64,000 nucleotides of DNA from Ananas comosus (GCF_001540865.1 NC_033621.1:7782816-7846815), one strand, 5' to 3'. Numbered from the stretch's first letter, positions 22,815 to 34,382 are shown. Numbers and translations are program-made. The notes: generated by a model from the sequence alone, not told the origin.

Positions 22815-25800
22815 TGTCACGCCCCGAGCCCGCCTCTTTGGTCGGATTCGGGCACGCCAACAGACCGCCGAACGGACAGGGTTTCCCCTGTACCGCGGAC
22901 AGAGTCTCCCCTGTACGTTCAAGGCGTCGCAATCAATACAATGTACGAAGTTCCAACCAGGAACACATTTCAAGCAAAGATTGCATAAGGAAGTATCAAA
23001 AACATAAATCTACTTGCTATTACAAGCATTCACATTCATACATTTTTACATCACAATTCTCATTTGATTCTTACATTAGCTTTCACTTAACTTCCAAATA
23101 CAATCCGATTTTAACATAGTTATTACAACATTGTTCTTACAATTATCACATTTTTGGTTCTTTGCATTTTATACCCCTAAGAAGCCGACTCAGGGTGCTG
23201 CTATCTGGTCTCAGTGGTAGGGCGCTAACTACGGAGCTACGCCCTTTCCTCGCGCCGCCGCGCCGCTCGCGTGTGAACCTGTAAAACCCCGAAACAACGT
23301 GGGGTGAGAACTAACTCCATAGTTCCCAGTGGGTACGGCCACCCAAGGGAAGAGCTCGACCATCAGGTCAAAGGAGGCAAACAACATGTTAGTCCAATAG
23401 ATAGATATGAAATCATAAATCATGCAACTAACATTACCATGCTTTTGCCTCACAACATGCAATATGCAAATTATGCAACTCATATAGTAGATTAATTGCT
23501 TCTACACTTTATTCTTATCCATTCTTTACTTTTACTCATTCTTTACTTTACTAGCTATTCTTTAGCATTAACCCTTCTTTATTCTTTATTACTTGTCATT
23601 CTTTAGCATTAGCCTTTTCTTATTCTTGATTCTTCATTCTTTATTCTTTACGCTTTACTAAGGGTACTCACACCTTAGTAATATTATACACATTAGCCTT
23701 TCTTTCCTAAGGTTACTTTACCTTAGCCAACTTTGCCATCCGACTCGGTCTTGAGTCAATCAACTGCGGATAGTCCGCGCTCTGTCCGGCTCGAGGTGAA
23801 GGAACTCTCACATGCACCTCAGCCTTCAATCACAAACCACATCGCCCAACGGGTCGCCCAGAGCTGCGTACACCCGTGGTCAGGGATCCCCCGGTGGGAG
23901 AGGAACATGCCGCATACACCCGCAGCCGAGATCCCCGATAGGGAGAGGAACATGCCACATGCACCCTAGCGCTCATTGTTCTTGCTCATTAACAAGCCTC
24001 GAAGTTCTTCCGGTGGGAGAGGAACACGCCACATGCACCCGCGGCCAAGAACTATCGAGCTTGTATGCTGCACTAGCAGCCGCTGCACTAGCAGCAGGGA
24101 TTCCGGAATCCACTTTACATTACTCAAGGGTTGGTCTCACCCTATGTTATCGACCTATCTAGGTCCAAGCCTTTACTCAACCTAAGTTAATACATTAGGT
24201 TCAATGTCATTATCTTCTTAGCCTAGGTTCATTGACACTAGGTCCAACATTCTTTATCACCTAAGTTCATTTGACTCTAGGTTCTATATCATTACATTTA
24301 CAACCTAGGTTTATTTGACTCTAGGTTCAATGCCACTCATGTTCTTGTTTTCCTAGTTGTCCACACCTAGGAATTATACTTGACATGCCACTCGTGAATA
24401 ACCTATGTTCATCGACACTAGGTTCATTATTACTTTTGTTTAACCTATGTCCTTGACACTAGGTTCAATGCCACTCGATCTATAGGTGCATTTATGTCAA
24501 CTTACACACATCCTTTACTTAGCATTCTTATCTTATCATTATGCATGCTTTCTACTTTATGTCATTTTAACATATTCTCACAATATGGATCATACATTTA
24601 GCTCATATGTTTACTTAACATACATCTCAACATGCCTTTAACATTTTACTCATGCTTCATCAAACATTTCTATAACATGTCACAAGCATTAGCTTAGTGT
24701 TCTTACATTATGTCAATATGCATACTTTTAGCATTTCCTATTATGACAACATGCATTTCTCAACATACATCTTATATGATCATTACTTGGCACATATTAC
24801 ATGCATTACTTAACATCTATCACATGCATTCATTTCTTAGCATCTTTATCATGGCATTGTATACATTTATTAGCATCATTATGGTGCATTCTTACTTAAC
24901 ATTCTTATTATGCATTCTTACTTAACATTCTTATCATGCATCAATAGTGAAACACACTACACTTTGGCATGAAGGCGACCTAGTCGCTTCGGTAAGCACA
25001 ACCCACCTTTTAACGCGTTCCGATTGCTTGTCGTCACTTGCAATCGGCCTCCCGCGGCATCCGTGACCCGGTTCGGCTCGAACTCTTGCGCGACCACCCG
25101 AACGGCCACCAATCCGCGATCCGTCTGTTCGGGAGTTTATTCCCCGACATCGCGATGCTCCCGATCCATTTTCATGATTTTTGGAGGCTTATCCCGCGTG
25201 CTGCGGCTATCTGTACCAAAACAGATTGTTTCGTCAATAACTTCGCGTACACTCGTCGGATTGTCGAACCGAGCGCACCAACGCGTTCGTTATACCCCCA
25301 ATTAGGTTTGTATAGGGTCAATTGAGATCAAACTCAACTATTTACAAAAACCCCTTTTTGGAGCCCTAAATGCAATTATAGCAAAATGCCCCATTTCATC
25401 TCATGAATCAAGCATAAACCATCTATTTAGCATGCTAAGATTCCATTAAAATCATCTTTAGAGTATAAGAACTTAACCCTAAAGATCTACCATTAAAGCT
25501 CCAAGAAGCTTACCTCAAGAAGCTTGCTCCAAGGTGAAGAAGAAGATGATGGAGGGAAGCTCTCCACTTGCTTCACCTTCTTTTCCTTTTCTTCTTCTTC
25601 TTTCTCTTCTTCTTCTTCTCTTCTCCTTTCCTTTCTAGAGAGAGAGAGGGAGAGTTTTGGTGTGGGAGAGTGAGAGAAATGAGGGAAAGAGAGAAAGGAT
25701 CCTCTCTATACACTCTCATAAGTGCCATTTTGCACTTAAGCCCCTCCACAATGCTTCCCTCGCAACAGCCCAAACTGGGCATTTTCGGGGTTCTGGGACC

Positions 25801-26162
25801 GGTCCTTGCGGTGAGAGACCGGTCCCCGAAAGGCCAGAATTCCAGACTTAGCCAATTTTTCAGCATTTTCAGCCTTTATCCTTTTTCACTCCGTTTTCGC
25901 TCGTTTTCGCTCGTTTGACCTCCGTTTCTTTTCAAATCGAACCGAGACTCTCCAAACATATTTTCAAACATGTTTCATCATCTTTTCATCCACGCTAATG
26001 CCGGATTTAGTCAACGGTCCAACATAGTCTTTCGAGTTCCGTTCTCGCGCCCTATGCGCACCGAAGCACCCGAATGCTTCCGAACTTTGTCGGAATGATT
26101 CCAATGGCTTTCTAAGGTAACATACATCGTAACTTCACGAATTAGAAATTCGGTATATTACA
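22815..26162 (-). repeat. 5' LTR (minus orientation) of the gag-only element
   Basis: The partner of 16247-19596, with the same ends. Its transcription would run right to left toward gag. On that strand it has the family order: GGGACCGGTCTC pair, pyrimidine/purine tract (about 25570-25660), donor-like GAG/GTAAGCTT near 25510, CTAGGTTC arrays, and an acceptor-like TTTTACAG near 23279-23286. Confidence 0.92.
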
Positions 26163-26476
26163 CGCGAGGTAGATCCTTACCTTTCCTGGTCACTGTGCTA
26201 GAGGAGTTCCCCCCTTCAGAGGTAGTTTTGAGATGTTACCATGTACATACAGATATGTTTTGTTGTACGCTCTGGATCGAGGTTGTACTTTGGATATTGT
26301 ATGTATAGTGAGCTTATTATGTTTATATATGTATTTAGCTTTAGCAGCTCTGTACTCCTTTTGTAGCTATCTTCTGCTTACAGGTTCAGCTATCGCTTCA
26401 TATACATAGGAAATTTCTTTGCATACGGCGGGTCTGTTGGCGAACCCGGAAAAACATAGTAATCCGAGGCGTGACA
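26163..26476 (+). repeat. 3' LTR of the Tekay-like element, second part
   Basis: Resumes the LTR after the nested insertion, starting with the duplicated CGCGA, matching 2785-3080 of the 5' LTR, and ending AATCCGAGGCGTGACA. This end shows what the 5' LTR has lost. Confidence 0.9.
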
Positions 26477-26481
26477 CTGGA

Positions 26482-27185
26482 CCTATTTGAAATAATGATA
26501 AAGCATAGGAAAGTAGTTGATATAATTTTTTATGCAGGGGTAATTGAGAAAACTGTTAAAGTGCAAAGAGACTTTTTATAATAGAGCCTAAAATAAAGAA
26601 ATATACGGGTTCATGGAGGCCCTCAATTGTTCGCCAAGTTGAATAGGATTTTTATTTAATTAAATTTCTTAGATTATTTCTAGCAAATGAATTACTAGTG
26701 GAATTATTAAATTTAACTATAGTTTTAAGTTAAATAATTAGAATAATTCAATTTTAAAAGATTAAAAGTTAATAATATATTAATAAAATTGAGGAAGTTA
26801 GCTCAAAATAACCTAGAGTTAAAGGGGCCTCCATATAGTTTTTTCTTTATAAAATTAAAATCTATTTTGATAAGTATATTAAGAAGTTATGTACAAAAAA
26901 AATAATTTTTGAAAATTATCAGCTAGGTTTCAGACAACTCCAGAATTAAATAAAAGAAAACCTTCTACAAATAAAATTATTACTCTTTGATATGTAAAAT
27001 TAACATATTTAAATAAAGTTGTAAAAATATTTGTATATAGTGCACATAATAATTTAATTTGTCACATTACCAGACTAGTTGTTAACAGTTTAGTGTAACC
27101 ATAATTTAAATACAATTTATCTATTTAGTTTGTATAATTATAAAGAAGAAAAATTACCGTAGAGTAGGAGTTATTTCACTATATG
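26482..27185. other. AT-rich intergenic DNA
   Basis: No ORF, repeat end or RNA gene that I can support. Two short GGCCTCC-containing strings (about 26615 and 26826) are inverted relative to one another and may be an eroded MITE. Confidence 0.4.
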
Positions 27186-27546
27186 CATTTAGGGGCTTTT
27201 TGATTATTTGGAAAAATATGAAAAAAAAATTTTAAGAAATTTTTTTTATCTGAAATGTCGTTTCTTTAGTTTTTCGTATGTTTGATTCTAAGGAAAATAA
27301 CTTTTATGAAAAACTTTTTTTTCCATATATTATGAAAAAAAAAAACTAGTATTTATAATTTTCTAAAAAGAATTTAGGAAATGAAAATATTAGTTTTTCA
27401 TGAAATACGAAAAAAAGATTTTAAAAAATTCTTGTTTTCTTTCAAACCAGAGAGGAAAATTGGAAAAGGAGTTCTTATGAAAAAAAATTTTCTTAAAAGG
27501 TTTTCTTTTTCACACTTTTTCGAGAAAACAAACAGGCAAACAGTTC
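27186..27546. repeat. Possible foldback MITE
   Basis: A-rich and T-rich halves that can pair, between GGGGCTTTTTGATTATT on the left and AAACAAACAGGC on the right. The ends look like a worn hAT-type MITE, but I could not fix a target duplication. Confidence 0.35.
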
Positions 27547-27559
27547 TCTGGACATTGTC

Positions 27560-27800
27560 CTAATACTTTGCTTTTTTTGCATTTAGCCCCTCAAAACATT
27601 TTATTTTGTAAATAATACTATTAAAATTATAAATACAGAAATGGCCCTATATATATTGTGTATGTAGACGCGACAAGAAATATTTTAACTAAATATAGTG
27701 ATTCATTCATCGTGTTTAGAATACGGTAATTCATTTAACGTGGTTAGTTAAATAACATAATGTATTTTAAAACTAGAATGTAAGCCTCTTTCTTTCCGGA
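27560..27800. mobile_element. Left part of a Mutator-like MITE, split by a Helitron
   Basis: Begins TTTTTTTGCATTTAGCCCC, the same terminal sequence as the MITE at 30841-31262, then carries a unit with ATTCATTCATCGTG and AACGTGGTTAGTTAAATAA. The same unit recurs at 29855-29973 to the right of the Helitron. No right terminus was found, so the element is truncated. Confidence 0.5.
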
Positions 27801-27895
27801 TCCATAGAAATATACTATTTGACAGTTCTATATGCTTACGTGACACAATTTCCTTTTTTACGAATAGAAAATTAGCTTTCAGATTTTTTTTTTTA

Positions 27896-28085
27896 TCCTT
27901 CTTGGCTCCTTCCAAGAATCTTAGCTTCTTCCCAAGAAAAATTAGTTCTTTACATATTTTTTTTCATTCTCTTTGGCTCTTTTTCAAAAATTTTGGCTCC
28001 TTCCCAAGAAAAATTAGCTCTTTACAGATTTTTTCACTCTTTAGCTCTTTTTCAAAAATTTTGGCTCCTTCCCGAGATTGGACCT
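27896..28085 (+). repeat. Tandem repeat inside the Helitron
   Basis: Three imperfect copies of a unit built from TTGGCTCCTTCCCAAGAAAA, a TTAGCTCTTTACAGATTTT string and CTCTTTTTCAAAAATT. It is low in complexity and not coding. Confidence 0.6.
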
Positions 28086-28204
28086 GAACCAAAATATTTG
28101 AGATTTTTTAAGCTATTCACGAGGTCCCCCAGCTGGACACAGGTGCTCTATGTTTCTCTTTCTTTCCTCCTCTCCCATGCTTTCTCTCTCCTTTCTCTTC
28201 TCTA

Positions 28205-28590
28205 TTAGCCTCTCTCTCTCTCTCTCTCTCTCGCGCACGGCCCCGCCGACCACCTTGATGACGTGGACTCCGAAGGGGCGGAGCTCGAGGGCAGCGCGTC
28301 GGTGGCGGCGTAGGCCGCGGCCTTCGAGGCGCAATACGCGCCGGCCCACGGCGTGGCGACGCGGCCCACCACGCGCCTGCTCCGGCGCGCCACCATGTGC
28401 GGCGCCATGGCGCGCACGAGCCGCAGCTGCTCGAGCGAGTTCACCTCCCAGGCGTGGCGCACCGCGGCCCACCACGCCCCCACCCCGGCGTTGTTTGGTG
28501 GCAGCAGCGGCCACGGAGGCTGCGGCGGGGGCCGCGGGGGCGTCGAGGGCGGATATGTCCGCCGCCAAGGGGAGGGCGGCGTCAAGTGAC
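28205..28590 (-). pseudogene. Captured short-chain dehydrogenase fragment, copy 1 (AYR1-like)
   Basis: Part of a Rossmann-fold short-chain dehydrogenase/reductase of the type annotated in plants as NADPH-dependent 1-acyldihydroxyacetone phosphate reductase. The minus strand shows the NNAGVG motif, WEVNSLEQLRLVRAMAPHM, and the catalytic YxxxK in AGAYCASKAA, then ATDAL. A frameshift follows, and the next motif (ELRPFGVHVIKVV) continues in another frame. Compared with copy 2, about 30 bp after NNAGVG are missing. Its GC content is far above its surroundings, and it lies within a Helitron, so it is a captured host fragment. Neither start nor stop is present. Confidence 0.75.
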
Positions 28591-28845
28591 TTGGGCGGTG
28601 GATGCTGCGGACAGCGCCGGCTTGGGGCAGCTTCAAGCGGTGTTGGGCGACGTCGGCGGCGGGCACGGCAGCGGAAGGCGCCGGCTTGGGGCGGCTCCGA
28701 GCGGCGACGGCGGTGGGACGCGGCTCGGGTGGCGTCGGCGGCGGACGCGGCAGCGGACGACGTCGGTCTTGAGGCGGCTTCAGGCGACGTCGGCGGCGGC
28801 ACGGCAGCAGCAGACAAAATAAGGGGAAAAGAAGGCATTAGATAG
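28591..28845. other. GC-rich repetitive segment next to the captured gene
   Basis: Imperfect repeats of GGCGACGTCGGCGGCGG and GGCTTGGGGCGGCTCCGAG type. Long ORFs exist in several frames on both strands because stop codons are rare in such GC-rich DNA; their products are Arg/Ala-rich and I do not believe them. Confidence 0.5.
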
Positions 28846-29129
28846 ATAATTGATAGTGGACATCAATATGCACTCCGTGACTATACAACATACTTATAAT
28901 GTTTCATGTAAGAGATTAGTGAGTGACCAATAAATGTTGAGGTCATTTTATTCGGTACTTTGATGTTAAATACAGAGTCAAAAACTAATCTCAAAGAAGT
29001 CCTACCTCATTTGTTGTAGTTTAATTTTAAATAAATTTCTAATATAAATAATTTTTATTTTTTAATATTTTTTTGTTATTATTTATTAATTATTATTGTA
29101 TATTTATTGTTTTTTTTTTTCCTGCAGCT

Positions 29130-29305
29130 GCCCGAGCGCGTTCACCTCCCAGACGTGGCGCACTGCAGCGAGGCTCAGCTCGGCGAGCGGGCCCGTGCAC
29201 CCCACCCCAGCGTTGTTGGGTGGCAGCAGCGGCCACGGAGGCCGCGGCGGGGGCCGCGGGGGCGTCGAGGGCGGATATGTCTGCCGCCAAGGGGAGGGCC
29301 AGCGC
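29130..29305 (-). pseudogene. Captured short-chain dehydrogenase fragment, copy 2
   Basis: The minus strand reads NNAGVGCTGPLAELSLAAVR then HVWEVNALGQL, the same protein region as copy 1 but without its deletion. Outside that block the sequence upstream of NNAGVG is shared with copy 1 (ADISALDAPAAPAAASVAAA), so the pair are duplicates rather than consecutive exons. Only about 60 codons are present. Confidence 0.75.
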
Positions 29306-29309
29306 GGGT

Positions 29310-29825
29310 GGAGAGCAAAATCTTATTTACCCTTAAAAAAAAAGAGAAAAAGAAAAAAAGTGAGGCCTAAATTATAACTTTACAATTTCTTATTTGTTTT
29401 TATTGTTTTTATTTATGATATTATGTTTTTTTTATTATTTTTTCTTAATAGGAAAGCTTAAAATATTTTTTTTATAATAAATAGTATTATTATCTAAGTG
29501 AATCTCTGAATTTTTTTTTCTACTTTAATTTTTGTTTTTTCTCGCAATTTTTCTAGAGCGTATGATCCATTTTTACTTTATTTAATCTTAATTTTTTTTA
29601 ACCATAGTGTAAGAAAAAAAATACAATATCTATGTTTTTTTTTTTAAATAGAAATGATCACATGCTCCATAATTTTTTCTGGGCATATATTCTTCTTTTT
29701 AAACATCTTTTTGTTTACTTTTTTTAACTATAAATTTTTTTATTTTTTTTTTTCTATTTAATTGTTTCATTATAATTTTACTTAACTATGATATGATATA
29801 AAATTAATCGTTAATTTAATTGTTA
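29310..29825. other. AT-rich 3' part of the Helitron
   Basis: T-rich and A-rich runs with no ORF, typical of the filler between captured DNA and the Helitron 3' hairpin. Confidence 0.5.
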
Positions 29826-29854
29826 ACCGCAGCGAAGCGCGGGTTCTATACTAG

Positions 29855-30190
29855 TGCTATTTAAAGTACAGTAATTCATTCATCGTGTTTGGAATATGGT
29901 GATTCATTTAACGTGGTTAGTTAAATAAGATAATGTATTTTAAAACTAGAATGTAAGCCTCTTTCTTTCCGGATGCTATTTAAAATACGGTGAATGAATC
30001 ATTGTATTCTAAATATGGTGAATCACCGTGTTAATTTAAAAACTTTATTTTTATTAAAAAGGATGATCACAGGCTTATATATCAAAGACGAGCGACAGTT
30101 GTTCTTGATGAAAAATTCAAAATTTTTCAATAATTATTATTTTTAATTCATTAATTATTTTATATTTTATTATTTAATTTATTATTTTTA
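29855..30190. repeat. Second copy of the Helitron's target repeat, and AT-rich DNA
   Basis: 29855-29973 repeats 27690-27800 nearly base for base (ATTCATTCATCGTG, AACGTGGTTAGTTAAATAA, CTAGAATGTAAGCCTC). A third, shorter unit follows. The AATCACCGTG/CACGGTGAAT words also occur inside the MITE at 30841. Confidence 0.6.
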
Positions 30191-30840
30191 TTGCGAAGTG
30201 GGCGCGGACGTTCCACAATGGAACATTGCGCAACGTTCCTTTTCTTCTTCACCCCTGCTTTTATAGTGGACTCCACTGTCCATGGGTTTCTAGAACACAT
30301 GACAGTGAGCCATCGTTATGTACTGTTCACAGAGATGAACATGTTAGAGGGAAAAAAAGAGAAAAGAATTTTTTATTTTTATTTTTATTTTATTTTATTT
30401 GATATCTTTATCGCTCGGTGTCGAAAGAAGCTCCGCCAACCTCTTCCGCGTTCGTGTCTGTAGGAGGAGGAATTTCGATCATACCTTGGGACGGTGTTTT
30501 CGGTTAATCCCACACAAAAGACCGAAATACGTCTTAGGGTAGTGCCTCGCACGCTTCTGGATCAATTGTTTGCTATTCTTCTTCCACAATTTTTTTTTAG
30601 AATTTAACGATCATCTGTAAGTTGATTTATTTAATTTTCATCACAATTTAGTTACATTTTAATTACAATCGAATTTTTCATTCCGATTTTCCTCAACAGT
30701 TCTTAGGAAATAGTTTGTTCTTAGGAAACAAAACATCATGTTCACAGGCGGCGCGGTTTGGCCTTGCTCTGCATTAGTCTCTTGCTTTGTATGGTTCATG
30801 AATGACATGGTAGACTAGTTTGGTAGAACCAATTTTTTTA
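30191..30840. other. Unclassified sequence
   Basis: Mixed-composition DNA with an inverted GGAACATTGCGCAACGTTCC near 30220-30240. Parts read like a worn LTR or leader, but I found no ends or motifs that settle it. No ORF of note. Confidence 0.35.
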
Positions 30841-31262
30841 GGGCTTTTTTGCATTTAGCCCCTCCTAAGAATTTTTATTTTCACAAATAGTCCTATAAAA
30901 TTTATATTTACAAGATTGGCTCTATTTCTGCCAGGCAAGCACCACGCAAAGGCCACGTAAGCGTAGATGGTGATGTAGATTAAGTTGAACACGGTGAACC
31001 ATTCACTGCGTTTTATTATTTTCCTACCATGGTATTAAATATTATTTAAGGTTAGGATTTAGGAATGACACGGTGAATTAACACCGTGTCCAACTTAACC
31101 AACACGGTGAATGATTCACCTTGTTTAATTAACAAAGACTGCCACGCACTAATAGCACTCGCGTGGCACTTGTGTGGCAGGAATATGGCCAATCTTATAA
31201 ATACAAATTTTATAAGGTTATTTGTGAAAACAAAAAATTAGGGGCTAAATACAAAAAAAAAG
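30841..31262. mobile_element. Mutator-like MITE with about 70-bp terminal inverted repeats
   Basis: The left end (GCATTTAGCCCCTCC...TTTTCACAAATAGTCC...AAGATTGGC) is repeated inverted at the right end (GCCAATCTTATAAATAC...TTTGTGAAAA...AGGGGCTAAATAC). The middle holds CACGGTGAAT palindromes. It has no ORF. Long TIRs and lack of coding suggest a Mutator-type MITE, but poly-T/A at both edges hides the target duplication. Confidence 0.65.
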
Positions 31263-34200
31263 TTTTTTTTTTTTATTACTGTCGTCCCTTGTGTAAGGAT
31301 GTAAAGAGCCACCCGGCTCGACATAGCTACTGTAACATCCGTGCCGGGCCATGCCAAGCCGAGCTTTTGCAGCTCGTAGCCTGGCACGGCACGGCCCAGT
31401 ACCTGTAGTCCTATTTAGTTAAAACTTATAGGCCTAACTAAGTCAAGCCATAGTCAGGTTTAGCCAAACCTAATTTATTAGGCCTGGGATATGCCTGCCC
31501 TTTTAGGCCTGGCAGACCCTTGGAGCCTTGGAGGATGGCCCCAACAGCACTTAATGTAGTATCCCTAGAGTTTAGCGGTTGGAGTGACTACAATATCTAT
31601 GGCTGTCGACACATCTATAGAGTGTCGGGACGAGTTTGAGTCGTTTGGCGCGAAATTGACGTAAAAACGGACTTGGCGCAATGCGAGATTGGAGTTCTGC
31701 CACCGAAATCTGCAAATTGCAGGTTTTGAGTGTTCAGTACCGGTACCTGAGTGGAGTATCGGTACTGGAACTGGGTACCGATACTGCATCGAGCTAGTAC
31801 CGTCACACTGTATTAAAACCCAACTGTCCAGCGCTCGAGTTTTAGCTGTTTAAGTGTTGGGTACCGGTACCTCAACCGAGTACCGGTACTCAATGCGACA
31901 GTTTGAGTTGGTAAAGAGGTTTTTGGTAATTTTGCAGCCATGTTTATCCCATTTATTCCCAACCGACCCAGCAGGATATACATGTTGGAGCTTAGAGAAA
32001 CAGGTAGGCTTCTCCTCTCTCTCTCTAGCTTTTTCTCCCTAGTTCTATAGGAATTTGAGGATCGATCTCATTTTTATTATTCTTCTCTTTGGAGGATTGT
32101 TCACCTCGATTTGCTTCAGTTTGAGGCTGACCCGGTGTGGGGTTTCGTCTATCAACTTCTAGCCGGTGTTGGACGAGCATTTGAGGTGGGTTGATGTTAT
32201 CCGAAACCTTCGGAGTACCTCCTAAGTATATGAAATTCCAGCATGTGTAGTTTATGTATAGCCATCCGTTTATAGTTCAAACTGTAGATTTGCATGTCAT
32301 AGATGAAATCTAAGTTTTGGAGCATGCTTAGTTAAATTATGATCATTATTACCTGCTGAACTGGAATTTGACTTAGGAGAAAACTTATTAAATCTACATG
32401 TAGGATACCGAACTTCTAAAATTATGAAGTTAAAGTGGGATGTAATATGCGGATTTTAATATAAAAATAAATATAAATAAAAATAGTGTGAGATACTATT
32501 TTTATTGGACTTATAGATATAAAATATAAGTTGGAATGACCCGTGTTGAAATCGGAGCGAAAACAGAAGATTTAGAATTTTCTGTAAGAAACGGGGTAGA
32601 TAAATTAGCAGAAAACACACAGTGTCAGAAAATTGTGAAAACTGGAGGATATGTCAGAATTATTTTTATGAGGCTAGATTTAAAGTTTCATACCATTCTG
32701 ACACCCGTAGAGTGAGAATAAAATCCGACAGTCATCTGATAAAAATTACAGTTCGGTACAGCTTTCGGTGACCAAACGGGGTCGAAACTGAAAACTTAAG
32801 ATATATTCTTACTCAGTACATTAAACCGAGCCTACCTGTCAAATTTGAGCGCAAACGGATGTTCAGAAGGGCTCCAATGACTCGAAACTGCTAAACTGCT
32901 ACCCGAGGTGAATAGTGTAATAGTTGAGGGGCTGATTTGTAAAAAGGGATTTAACTCCTTTTCTTTTTCTCCTCCTCAGCCGAATGCACACACACACACG
33001 CCACACACGCACGCAAGGAGAAGGAGAAAGAGAAAGAGAACTCTCCCTTTCTCTCTCTAAATCTCTCCCAAAAAGAGAGAGTTTTGGTGGAGAAGGAAGC
33101 TTGGAGGAAAGTCATCTTCTTCATCTTCCTCATTGGCCATTGGAGAGCAAGCTTTGAAGGTAAGCTTCAAAACCCTTTAATGGTATCTCTTTGTAGTTTG
33201 GGTTTTAAGCTTCAAGAATGGATTTAGAGCTAATCTAGCATGCTAAAGAGATGATTGTTGCTTAAATCATGGATCAATTTAATGATTTCTTGCCTAGTTG
33301 TAAACCTAGGGTTCAAAATGCAATTTTTGGAAATATAAGGGTTTGATCTCAATTGACCCTCTGTAAACCTAATTGATAGGTCACTGAACGCGTTGGAAGC
33401 GACGGTTCGTCAATTCGTTGAGCGGGTGCGACGTTCCGGCTAAAACAAGTGTTGTAGGTTCGTGTTGACCCGGGGAACCGAGGCGGCTTCCATAAATTGT
33501 GGGATCGGATTCCTAGCATCATGACGAAGAACCGAAGACCCTTAATTTCCGGATCGCGAATCGGAGGTCGTAAGGTGGTTGCGCGTGGATTGGGTCGAGC
33601 CGTGCGGCGTGCGCCGCGGGAGGCCGATTGCAAGTGACGACGCGCAATCGGAACGCTATAAAAGGTGGGGGATGTCCATCCCGAAGCAACTGAGTTTCCT
33701 TTTATGTCTAAGTTCTATATTTTGATCATATTCCTATATGTTGATATATTGTGCATTATAGAATTAGTAGATGATTACATTTCCATTCCTTGCATGTTAC
33801 CTAGATTGTGTAGCATTGTGGGCTTGACACTTGATCTTAGGTTGCATGAAGATTGGGTCTTGTGACAAGAATCCTATAGTGACAAGAATGATGATGAACT
33901 TGGACATGTAATTGGCCTAGACGAGTGGCATTTGGACTAGTGTAATAAAGACACTATAATATTAACGAGTGGCATCAAATCTAGTGTAGTGGAACACTAT
34001 GGCATTTGAACCTAGGGATAGTAAGATTTTCGATTGTCATGTTGTACGACATATGCATTTGGCATTAGTGGCATTTGAGGCATTGATTATGCATTTGTAT
34101 TGTGCAGCAGAGGCACATTGACCCTGGAATAGGTAATCCTCTGTGAGGATTGGATCATACTCACTAGTCTGTTTTGCTTGTCGTCGGTCGCTCACACGAG

Positions 34201-34382
34201 GCACGAGTCTCCGGAGTACTTCACTAGGAGCAGACGTAGTTGTCCGCAGACGATCTCGGTGTCGAGTGCAACTTCTCCTCACCTATAGATTGAGAGTGAG
34301 TCGAGGTCGTAACCCGGATTACCCAAGCATATTGGGTAAAGAATATGAATGGCATAGCAGATTTGCATTCATACCTTGACGT

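Larger units (their letters stand above)
16247..26162 (-). mobile_element. Non-autonomous gag-only LTR retrotransposon (TR-GAG-like)
   Basis: A structurally complete element in minus orientation: ends TGTCACGCCCC and ATATTACA, perfect 5-bp duplication CGCGA (16242-16246 and 26163-26167), two LTRs of about 3.35 kb, a perfect PBS, a PPT and an internal region of only 3.2 kb. The only ORF is gag (21081-22412); no protease, RT, RNase H or integrase motif was found. The layout matches the TR-GAG class of plant elements, which carry gag and depend on other elements for enzymes. Long stretches of the two LTRs look identical, so the insertion is young relative to its host element. Confidence 0.88.
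1199..26476 (+). mobile_element. Ty3/gypsy chromovirus (Tekay/Del-like), decayed, with four nested insertions
   Basis: A complete but dead LTR retrotransposon. The LTRs begin TGTAGTGTCTCTGG and the 3' copy ends GGCGTGACA. Flanks ATGGA (1194-1198) and CTGGA (26477-26481) are a 5-bp target duplication with one mismatch. Inside follow a tRNA-Met type primer site, gag, protease, RT, RNase H, integrase and a C-terminal chromodomain-like region, then a polypurine tract. All frames are broken by stops and frameshifts. Four later insertions (4988-5629, 7484-10491, 10914-13631, 16247-26162) account for most of its length. Removing them leaves roughly 9 kb. The clade call rests on the chromodomain-like tail and the RT/IN style; no tree was made. 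Confidence 0.85.
27801..29854 (+). mobile_element. Non-autonomous Helitron carrying gene fragments
   Basis: Starts TC after an A and ends CTAG before a T, the Helitron rule. The 3' end has a short hairpin (CCGC...GCGG) nine to ten bases before CTAG. The site can be checked inside the window: the flanking repeat unit ends TTTCCGGA followed directly by TGCTATTTAAA at 29973/29974, which is the uninterrupted form of the two edges. No Rep/helicase ORF is present. It carries two GC-rich fragments of a short-chain dehydrogenase gene in minus orientation and an internal tandem repeat. Confidence 0.82.

Noticed and set aside
28113..28845. Long plus and minus ORFs of 231-241 residues in the GC-rich Helitron cargo
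   Set aside because: Stop codons are rare in this GC-rich DNA; the products are Arg/Ala/Pro-rich and conflict with the real SDR frame.
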